From: Hypsibius dujardini
Taxonomy: Eukaryota; Tardigrada; Eutardigrada; Parachela; Hypsibiidae
Length of the DNA: 26,237 nucleotides
NCBI GenBank assembly: GCA_001579985.1
Contig: LRSR01007987.1
Coordinates: 4,742-30,978, forward strand
Direction: 5' to 3'
Shown: one piece after another, positions 19,601 to 26,237 of the stretch
How the letters are laid out: each line of letters begins with the position of its first letter
How positions within the stretch are numbered: position 1 is the stretch's first letter
Program-made: the position numbers and the translations under genes
The notes under the pieces: model-generated
Database searches by the model: none
What the model saw: only the letters and a program-made list of their open reading frames with translations
Told to the model about the DNA's origin: nothing

Positions 19601-22178
19601 GTCCACATTACAATCATTTCAGCCAGATGAGGAAGGCATTGGGCCATCGATAAGCCGACAGACCAGCACACATACCGGGAGGCAGATAAACTGACAGGCA
19701 GACGACTAGGAAAAAGTTACACAGGCAGGGACTAGCACACAGACAGATGAAACAGCGTTAAATCAGACATGCAGATGAACAGATAAGTCTTCGAGCAACG
19801 AGGCACGTGGATAGAAATTGAAAAAAGGCAGACAAGGGAACAAACTGGCAGACGCCTAGGATGATGGAGCTAGACACAGAACTATAAGCTGGCAGAGAGA
19901 TAGGCACACTCACAAGCCGAGCAAATGCGACATGACAGACTGACTTCTGAACAACAGGTAGTCTTGCACGCAGACGGGTAGGAAGACAGACTGACAGATC
20001 AGCAACCACATCATGTGGTGAACGGGACCCGGAAGAATAGACAGACAGTCAGATAAAAGACCCAGGCAAATACAGACAGACAAGCATAAAAACGAGAAGG
20101 CAGACAAGGAGGCGAAGGACAGGCGTACAAAACGGCAGAGAGGTAGAAACACAGACCAACCGAGCTTGGACATGGCAGACAGGCAGCCACACGCAATCAG
20201 GAAGGTAGAGACGTGTTTGAGAGACTTCCATACACTATAAGCCATACACGTAGTATCGATCAATTACATTTCTTAAAAGATAATTCACTTTTTAATGCGG
20301 TTTTTCTCGTGCAGTGGCGTTCAAACCCGAACAACAATCCCCGTTTAATCTTCTTCGTGGCCAACACGTACGAGCGCACCAAAGTATTCCTCTACTGCCT
20401 GGCTAAAAACGTCCCATGTGTGTCGTCCAGGTGGGTCGCTGAGATCCGACGCTCGAAAAACTACCAGTCCTTTGAGCGCTCCCGCTTGCCAGCTGGGCAT
20501 GACGGCGCACTCGACAAATCCCCCGGCACGGAAGTACACTGGAAGCCCCGTCTGACCCTGCTGAACAACCTCCGCCTCGGGGTGTACGGTGCACGGGAGA
20601 ACGAGGGTCCGCTCCGGGAATTCTGGCAGCCGATCGTCACGGCGGGGAAGGGCGAGGTGTTCTCTGTTCAACCGGAAGATCTCGCTGAGCTGGGACGCTT
20701 TCAAATCGACGTTCTGATGGTGTTCTCCACAGCGCCGGCCGCGGTGGTCGCGGCGTGTGCCGAAGAGCTCATTCCCGTCGTCACGGAGCAGTGGTTGATG
20801 CAGACGTTGATTGCCGGGAGGAAGCAGCCGTTCGACCGTTTTGCACCGCGGCTGACTGCAGGTACTCTTTAAGTTAAGAGGTTGTTGGTGAAGTTAGCGG
20901 TTTGTTTGCTTGCTGATTCTGCTGGCCTGCTCTGTCGCTGCCTGAAAGCTTGACACATTTTTTTACCGTTCGGATTATGCTATTGTTTTTTTACGAATCT
21001 CTTGATTCATAATTCGACAACTGTTTTTTGAAATCGCTGTTGTTTATAACATGTTCGATGTTTAGTTTGATAGGGGCTAGACTTGCACTTGAAATGGTTT
21101 TCGTATTGCATGATGTCTTTTATCTACTCGTCTCATTATTAATTAATTAATACTCCCGTTTTCGCAGCTCGGCACGTGACATCGTTTCTGAACACTGCAA
21201 CACTGGTCATGTCCGCTCCGTCTGATTTGCCCGTTGCCTGTGTCTGCATGTACGTATGTGTCTGTGCCTGTTTATCTTCCGTGTCGGTGTCTGTATGTAC
21301 GTATGTGTCTGTGCCTGTTTATCTTCCGTTACCTGTGTCTGTATTTACGTATGTGTCTGTGCCTGTTTACCGTGTGTCTGCGTACCTGCCCGTGCCTGCC
21401 TGTTCGTTGCCTGTATGTACGTATGTGTCTGTGTCCGTTTGTGTCTGTGGCTGTTCACCTTCCGTTGCCTGTGTCCCTTCACATGTGACTGCTTGTCTGT
21501 GTATGTGTATTCCCATTCTGTATAATGTGCGCAAGTATCTCCATATGCCTGTTTACCGTGTGTCTGCGTACCTGCCTGTGCCTGCCTGTTCGTTGTCTGT
21601 ATGTACGTTTGTGTCTGTGCCAGTTCACCTTTCGTTTGTCTGTGTACCTATCGGTGTGTCTGCCTGGTTTTGTTTTACTGGGATCCGGTTTATTTCTTTG
21701 CCAATTGGTCTTACTACACGAGCACAGACATTCCCCTCCCTTTGGTTGCTTGCTCACTTTCCTGGCGCTTTCGCTTGCCGTCGCTTTCAGACATTCATAT
21801 ACCGCTAGAATCCTGTTCCAGCATTCGTACTATACCGCAGGTCTCCCAATCGACCCTATAAAGGTGGAGGCGGACGAGGGCGAAGTAGTAGACACGCCAA
21901 CCTTCTCTAGGGCAGGAGTGTCAGCGGTGTCCAACAGACAAGCGCTTCCTAAGTCAAGAGTTTCGACCCCGAAGGAACGACCCGAGTCAGCAACGTCAGT
22001 CCCTCAAAGTCGAGCTCCACATTGCGAAAGTGTGCTTGAAAACGGATGCCTGGACCATAGACCGACATGGTTCCAGCAGCAGATTGGAAGAAGGATCGGA
22101 TTAAAAATCAAGAAAGCGACACCGAGTCCCACGACTCAGCTGACCAGTGGTAATGAGGAAAGTGACTGCGAGAATTAG
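16682..22178 (+). CDS. TP53BP1: 53BP1-like Tudor / tandem-BRCT protein
   Basis: 53BP1 is a nuclear reader of damaged chromatin that steers double-strand break repair. Exons: 16682-16833 (real exon may begin at 16667), 16965-17055, 19152-19547, 20315-20861, 21841-22178. All phases agree and give 507 residues. The Tudor region starts near residue 39 (VFAQWCDGRWYAGRV) and extends through VVLAADIL to about residue 150. The tandem BRCT is residues 160-395: BRCT1 ends in VFLYCLAKNVPCVSSRWVAE, like human FLCLASGIPCVSHVWV, and BRCT2 ends in IPVVTEQWLMQTLIAGRK, like human LPVVSQEWVIQCLIVGE. Human 53BP1 has 1972 residues. Here the long N-terminus and the basic Tudor-BRCT linker are absent. Residues 396-507 form a polar C-terminal extension with an IKVEADE motif (K403). 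The start is unproven: exon A could join an upstream exon in phase 0. If the last intron is retained, the protein ends early at 20872. Confidence 0.85.
16837..16878. repeat. 11-bp tandem repeat just inside intron 1
   Basis: Four copies of TGCCTTTTAA (10-11 bases) directly after the donor of the first coding exon of the 53BP1-like gene. Confidence 0.85.
17215..17290. repeat. 27-bp tandem repeat with CACGTG
   Basis: About 2.7 copies of ACCACGTGTCGCACCGTGTG plus TCGCAAA in the large intron of the 53BP1-like gene. Each copy keeps the CACGTG core. Confidence 0.85.
17641..17681 (+). other. Possible cryptic or alternative exon
   Basis: A 41-base segment with a very strong acceptor (TTTTTCCCTGCAG) and a fair donor (GG/GTAAAG). 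It is open in the phase left by exon 2 of the 53BP1-like gene (IINKGVCYDGNGF). It ends in phase 2, while the next exon begins in phase 0, so inclusion would shift the BRCT frame. Skipping it gives a clean Tudor alignment. At most a cassette exon that truncates the protein. Confidence 0.35.
17740..18030. repeat. 27/32-bp GC-rich minisatellite
   Basis: About nine to ten units built from GTGGGCCTGGCAGTGGAATG plus GGAATGG (27 bases), or the same with a CCCGGCC insertion (32 bases). Strong G-strand bias on plus. It lies in the 2.1-kb intron of the 53BP1-like gene. The Gly/Trp/Met-rich frames come from the repeat. Confidence 0.93.
18373..18540 (-). CDS. Unrecognised 55-residue open frame inside an intron
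   Basis: An antisense frame within the large intron of the 53BP1-like gene, starting MGRTPKRAKVADAGEIAPVK and ending LKLVPKLGK. Amino-acid content is ordinary and not repeat-derived, unlike most frames nearby. An in-frame ATG 12 codons upstream (18576) is less likely. AATAAA overlaps the stop codon. No family recognised. It could be a small nested gene, a terminal exon or chance. Confidence 0.25.
   Translation of the reverse strand: MGRTPKRAKVADAGEIAPVKTQEVLGWESLNETVVVNLFTQIRRSTLKLVPKLGK
18951..19030. repeat. GTCT/GCCT simple repeat
   Basis: An imperfect TGCCTGTC-type tetranucleotide tract, including several TGCCTGTCTATGCCTGCC segments, about 120 bases upstream of the third coding exon of the 53BP1-like gene. 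Confidence 0.85.
19620..20200. repeat. Degenerate CAGA/CAGG-rich tract
   Basis: The intron between the two main BRCT exons is a decayed GACAGACAGGCAG-type tract with scattered intact tetranucleotides. It looks like an old microsatellite expansion. The frames across it (Cys/Leu/Ser-rich on minus) are not genes. Confidence 0.75.
21235..21640. repeat. TGTCTG-based compound minisatellite in last intron
   Basis: Higher-order units of about 50-60 bases containing TGTACGTATGTGTCTGTGCC followed by TGTTTATCTTCCGTTGCC. The last units are replaced by a variant (GTTTACCGTGTGTCTGCGTA). Several plus frames stay open and give Cys/Val-rich pseudo-peptides. An acceptor before it (TTTTCGCAG near 21166) would open a phase-compatible exon into this tract, which I judge unlikely. 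Confidence 0.85.
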
Positions 22179-22718
22179 CCTTTTTCCGTTGGATGGATGG
22201 ATGGTTCCGTTGGATGGATGGATGGATGGCCTGGCAGGAACGTCGGACGTTTTTATTAGAGTTTGGCCAGTTCACGGGATTGCCGAAGAATTTGGTGCTA
22301 GAATTAACCGCAGTGTCGTGTCATGTCGCATTTTTGTCATTTTTGATCATTTTGGTTTAAAATATCGAAAAACCTTTTCTGCTTGCAGACTGCTGATGCT
22401 CTCGAGCGATTGCACGTTAAACAATTAAGACGATTAGCCTCACGGCTGTTCTTGTGGTACTAACTGGAAGGTGATTCGCATTAAAAATTAATTAATTTAT
22501 AAAACATCAAGGCTGTGATCAGTCCCTTGAAAACGGAATCGACGAGTCCTTTCCATTGAGGATTTTATTCCGAAGAGCAGCTCGATCGGCCAAATCAGCC
22601 GATGACAAGATACTCGCAAAAAAAAGTTTTTTTTTTATCAAATTTTTTTACTGATCAAAGTCAGATTTTATGCTTCTTTGGCAGGAAGGAAATTCACAAT
22701 GAGGACGCAGTAGTTGGT
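22179..22718. other. Convergent 3' flanks
   Basis: The space between the stop of the plus-strand 53BP1-like gene and the stop of the minus-strand membrane-protein gene. It holds a (GGAT)n run at about 22191-22229, an AT-rich TTAATTAATTTATAAA segment near 22488 and long A/T runs at 22618-22650. On the minus strand a CATAAA polyadenylation-like signal lies near 22670. No gene seen. Confidence 0.5.
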
Positions 22719-23296
22719 CTACGCGCCCTCCCTGTTGGACTCCGGCTTAGATCCCCTCAGCTCGTGAAGACCCATCCCGATTGCGCTCATCGGAATGACG
22801 GCAAGCAGTATCACCGCCATGCACGTGACAATCTCAAAGGCGTTCAGCCCGTACGGCATGTCTTTCATAGCTTGAGGCGGGACGTCCTCTTCCTGGACGC
22901 GTTTAATTATCAACCAAAATTCCCGGCTCAAGGTGAGGACCGCGAGAACGAACAGCACGGCCAGGAGGAAAATGTAGACGGACATGAAGACTTTGATGCG
23001 TTTTATCCGCCGTGATAGGACGAAGGGGGCGGAGATCGGGTGGGACATCTTGCCGAAAACTAGACCGGATGCTCCAACCACCGCCAAGACACCAATAGTC
23101 ACGTATCCGGCTGCTTCGAAGTCTGAAAGAAAGAGTCAGGCCTTGGAATCTGGCAACTTGGCGAGTGGTGCAGATACCTCCAAAAACACACAATTGAACG
23201 AACAGTCACACATTTTGTTTAGAGCGGAGAATTATGTAATAGCCTGGAATATGGCTGGGCGGCAAGCACGCCAACAGACGGAGAAAAACGCTGTCT

Positions 23297-23332
<36 letters not shown>

Positions 23333-23654
23333 GGCAGACAGGCAGACAGGCAGAGCAGGCAGACAGTCAGATCGACTGACAAATGCATCTCAGTCCAAGC
23401 ATGAATCGTTTGTTCTTATAGTGTTATCTGGATGTACTTACGGAGAAGAATAGCAGCGACGAGGAAGACCACAGACATGGCCAACTGAATTCCGCCAACC
23501 GCCAGGAATGTCCGCTGAATACTACGATTGAACTTGTCTACTCATGTGTTTTTGGGTCGCTCCTGTGAGCACAGGTACAGGCTTACCTGATGTAGGCTGC
23601 CACTCGGGGACTCTCATTGCCGAACTGACTCAGGTTCTGCTTTGTAATAGGCAT
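22719..23654 (-). CDS. Probable four-pass membrane protein, 5' end unresolved
   Basis: Family not recognised. Two 3' exons are solid: 23514-23442 (possibly starting up to 23541) and 23122-22719, joined C/AC in phase with GT-AG borders. Together they encode four hydrophobic segments: TFLAVGGIQLAMSVVFLVAA, YVTIGVLAVVGASGLVFG, VYIFLLAVLFVLAVLTL and EIVTCMAVILLAVIPMSAIG. Between segments 2 and 3 is a basic loop (SRRIKRIK), and between 3 and 4 a polar loop (KRVQEEDVPPQAMKDMPYG). This spacing suggests a MARVEL-, MS4A- or tetraspan-like topology, by inference only. A likely first exon, 23654-23587, starts MPITKQNLSQFGNESPRVAA and has a perfect donor (CAG/GTAAGC). It ends in phase 2, whereas the next exon needs phase 0 at the TTCAG acceptor. 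Either the acceptor or start differs, or one base is wrong in the assembly. Confidence 0.6.
23297..23372. repeat. (CAGA)n microsatellite
   Basis: Eight or more perfect GACA units, then GGCAGACA variants, within the intron between the last two exons of the membrane-protein gene. Confidence 0.95.
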
Positions 23655-23990
23655 GTTCTCCCTCACGGATGTATCTAGCAATCTGCCGCGTCAATAAGGG
23701 CGACGATGTCCGGTTGATATGTAAAAGTTGTCACAGGTAAACCTGGATCCCAGAACGGTGCAGGTGGAGAACTACTGGGAGATAAGCACGTTGGTAGTTG
23801 CAAGAACAATACATGTAATAATTTGCACTGCATGATACCAGCTACCGATTGTTGAGAAATGTGGCAGTAAAACGACTTTTTGCCAGGAAAAAACAACTTG
23901 TCATTTGCCCCGAGGACACATGTATTGTTTTGCCTGACTGTATGAGTCGACTGACAGCTGCATCGTTTAAGGCCTGTAATACAACAGTAG

Positions 23991-24110
23991 ACACGTGGCG
24001 AAAACGTTGCGCTAACTGAATTAGGCACTTCGACTCGGGACTGTGTGTAACTGTGCGTCGAACGAGTGTAATGGCTTAACTCGGTTAGCGCAAGGTGTTT
24101 TGTCACGTGT
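23991..24110. mobile_element. MITE family A, copy 2
   Basis: A 120-base element. The left end is ACACGTGGCGAAAACGTTGC followed by GCTAACTGAATTA. The right end, reversed, is ACACGTGACAAAACACCTTG followed by CGCTAACCGAGTTAA, giving inverted repeats of about 40 bases. The interior CGAACGAGTGTAATGGCTTA is also in the copy at 2065-2170 (opposite orientation). It sits about 340 bases upstream of the membrane-protein start. Confidence 0.85.
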
Positions 24111-24978
24111 TTACAGACGGAACAGTTCAATGCCGGCTTTCGCCTGAGACGCCTGACCGTTTCCGGTTTGGCGTGTGTGTGTTTTCAAGTGCTGAGTTGT
24201 ACGCGTCTTTGTACTTACTGGGTCCTTCCTGCTGTGATCCGTCATTGTCGTTGTCATTCGACAGTCGGAGAGGAAAAAATACCGTCTTCCGTGACGGTTC
24301 TTTCCGTTGCGCTTCCACTTCAATTTTCGGCTGGACAAAACTGTTCTTTTGGGATCTGCAACATTCTTCGCAACTTTTTTTCAGCAAAGTGTCCGTTTCT
24401 AAACGGCCATAGCCGTACGGCCAAATATTAGCCATGTAATATAGTAAATCAAATCACTTACATGGAAAACTTTGGAGTGGGAAAACAGTTATTTAAAGCA
24501 TCATTTAAGCGAATTATCTGTCTTGATTTAGTGCTGTCAGACAGTGTTGTATGGCTGCTGCTGGGAGCAGGATGCAGTGCAAATGCTGTTTTGAAATAAA
24601 ACGTTAGTTATTTTCTTTGTGTAAAGTTGCTCTTGCTTGCAATGAATACGTTTGTCAATGTACCTACAGAGTACATTACAAACATTCATTCATTCAATAC
24701 GTACGTGTATGAAAATATAATGTTTGTTTTTGAAGGCGATGGTTACTGATTTAGGCGGCCGCGAGAGCTGGATCATCCCGGTAGATGGAGCTCTAGCTTG
24801 ATTGCGGCTACGCACCTGAAACCAAATGGAAGGGGTTATTGATGCATCGTCCCGGAGGCCGGAATCGTTGATTCTAAGAGAGGTAAGATTTGTGAACATT
24901 TGCGAAATTAGTACAATTTATAGTTTCTAGTAGACCCCAAGTGACGGCATTCAAGCCGAGTAGCGGGAGCTAATTATC
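24111..24978. other. Unassigned region with weak exon candidates
   Basis: On minus, a frame from an ATG at 24435 (MANIWPYGYGRLETDTLLKK) runs to a strong donor, A/GTAAGT, at 24219, and could be an upstream exon of the membrane-protein gene. I could not find a phase-1 acceptor that continues cleanly. A second minus frame near 24812 follows TTTGGTTTCAG and encodes a short basic peptide ending at 24690. AATAAA occurs on plus near 24595. None is strong enough to call. Confidence 0.35.
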
Positions 24979-25015
24979 GTGTGGTCTACCGCTCTGACTG
25001 GCCTGGCTATCTGTC

Positions 25016-25037
25016 TATGTCTGTCTGTCTGTCTGTC

Positions 25038-25097
<60 letters not shown>

Positions 25098-25290
25098 ATC
25101 TGTATGTCTGTCTGTGTGTGTGTCTGTGTCTGTGTCTGTGTGTGTGTCTGTGTGTCTGTTTGTTTATTTTTCTGTCTGTCTGCCTGCCTACCTGTCTGTT
25201 TATCTGTCTGTCTATCTGACTCTCTGTCTGTGTGTCGGTCGCCCTGTCTCTCTGACTATCTACTTGTCTATTTATCTGCCTGTCTGACTG
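25016..25290. repeat. (GTCT)n microsatellite with TG-rich and decayed flanks
   Basis: At least 16 near-perfect GTCT units, then TGTGTCTG variants, then a decayed tail (TATCTGTCTGTC and similar) to about 25290. The Cys/Leu/Val and Gln/Arg/Thr frames through it reflect the four-base period. Confidence 0.95.
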
Positions 25291-26237
25291 CGTGTCCACC
25301 TTTTGAGACCGCTCGAGTACCCATCTGTCTCCGCCTTGCATTCCATCTGTAAGGCTTCATAAAGTCTTCCTGAGCAGTTTTTATCCTCTGTCTGCAAGTG
25401 AGCCCTTCCGACGCTGAAACGTTTTCACCCGTCTTGACCTAGTAAAATTAGTACACAATTGCGTGTGTCTTAGTTAATTGAGTGGTACAACATTAATAGC
25501 TTAACTGTATATTGGCAGATAGTTATTACTTTTGTGTCTGTTTCTATATACGTGTCACATTGCCAATCATCACCTTTCGCCTCATTTGCGTTAATTTATT
25601 TATCGACTCACCCGTCGGTGGTCGCGTCTCAGTTACCGACAGACAGACAGAAGTGTGCGGTTTCATTACTACGTACTGGTTGACACCCTCTCAAGTCTCG
25701 ACTAGCTTGCCTGTAGCCTATGCAGCGTAGTGTAGCCTTCGATTTCGTTCGGAAGTCTAGTGCGGAAAGGCCGAAAAATAGCAAACCATCTGTCGACATT
25801 TTGATTTACCCTCACGAGAAGAAGATGAAGAAGATGAACCGTCGCAGGCAGAGCGCGCGGGCGATATGAGGAGATAAAGGGCTCAAAGCTTGTGGTAAAT
25901 GTTTCGCAGTGTTTGTTGTTCTGTCCAACTATTAGTGTCCGGATACTCTCAAACCCGAAGAGACACAGTTGTGTCCCGACAAGTAACGTCATGCCTTCAT
26001 TGATCCATCCGGGTCGGGTGTGTGGGTATCGCGTCTGGATTGGCGTCATCGCGATTTCTGGCAAGCGGTAGTGTTCAAATGCATAGGGACCCCGTTCTGA
26101 AAGTGGCGGCTCCAGTGCCCTGCTCGCGTTAATTTAGTGGTTGTGCCTCCTCGTTATTGCAACGTGGATTTCCGTGAATACCTGAGTGGGTGTTTAGAGG
26201 TCTATATTCTGCGCAAATTACCACAGACCAGACTTGT
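25291..26237. other. Right edge, no supported gene
   Basis: A 120-codon minus frame (26064 to 25702) contains a hydrophobic stretch, EGMTLLVGTQLCLFGFESIR, and could include an exon of a gene running leftwards. No splice partner or family was recognised, and its second half looks non-coding. The rest shows no repeats, RNA genes or other frames that I can support. Confidence 0.4.

Noticed and set aside
19758-20263. Cys/Ser/Leu-rich minus-strand frames resembling membrane proteins
   Set aside because: They are translations of a decayed CAGA-rich tract inside an intron of the 53BP1-like gene.
21176-21840. Extra exon of the 53BP1-like gene encoding a Cys/Val-rich region
   Set aside because: The acceptor near 21166 is phase-compatible, but the frame runs into a TGTCTG repeat. 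Direct splicing from 20861 to 21841 gives a clean in-phase protein.
25702-26064. 120-codon minus frame as a membrane-protein gene
   Set aside because: Only a short part looks protein-like, and no splice partner, family motif or conserved context supports it.
1-26237. CRISPR array, bacterial operon, tRNA or rRNA genes
   Set aside because: The tandem repeats lack unique spacers of constant length, the genes are spliced, and no tRNA- or rRNA-like sequence was recognised by eye.

Overview
This is a eukaryotic, almost certainly metazoan, nuclear window. It has spliced genes with many short GT-AG introns, minisatellites, tetranucleotide repeats, small inverted-repeat transposons (MITEs) and one 179-base assembly gap. 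I cannot name the organism. A 53BP1-type protein next to a multi-exon TRIP13, ZC3H15 and p23 points to an invertebrate animal or close relative with a fairly compact genome.

Layout, left to right. (1) Minus strand, 170-1906: a reconstructed four-exon gene for a small secreted protein of unknown family. (2) 1907-3497: no convincing gene; a MITE and a 20-bp minisatellite. (3) Minus strand, 3498-6373: a complete ten-exon ZC3H15 (DFRP1) gene. (4) A 430-base spacer, probably a bidirectional promoter. (5) Plus strand, 6804-8378: a complete seven-exon HSP90 co-chaperone p23 gene with an unusual Gly/Met-rich insert. (6) 8379-10213: a 36-bp minisatellite with repeated CACGTG and a large foldback element. 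(7) Plus strand, 10214-13881: a complete 17-exon TRIP13/PCH2 AAA+ ATPase gene. (8) 13882-16666: MITEs of three families and the gap. (9) Plus strand, 16682-22178: a short 53BP1-like gene (Tudor region plus tandem BRCT), with repeat-filled introns and a C-terminal extension. (10) Minus strand, 22719-23654: a gene for a probable four-pass membrane protein, 5' end unresolved. (11) 23655-26237: a MITE, CAGA/GTCT repeats and weak exon candidates only.

Exon models were built by hand from splice consensus, conserved protein blocks and phase. ZC3H15, p23 and TRIP13 close perfectly in frame. The 53BP1-like model also closes in frame, but its N-terminus and last exon are inferred. ZC3H15 (translation/DRG1 partner) and p23 (HSP90 chaperoning) are housekeeping genes. 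TRIP13 remodels HORMA proteins, including REV7, which acts downstream of 53BP1 in animals, so the adjacency of these two genes is noteworthy but may be coincidence. I found no clear new multi-gene system. The most interesting items are the minimal 53BP1-like protein with altered reader residues, the nested or tandem MITEs, and a different minisatellite in the introns of several genes.
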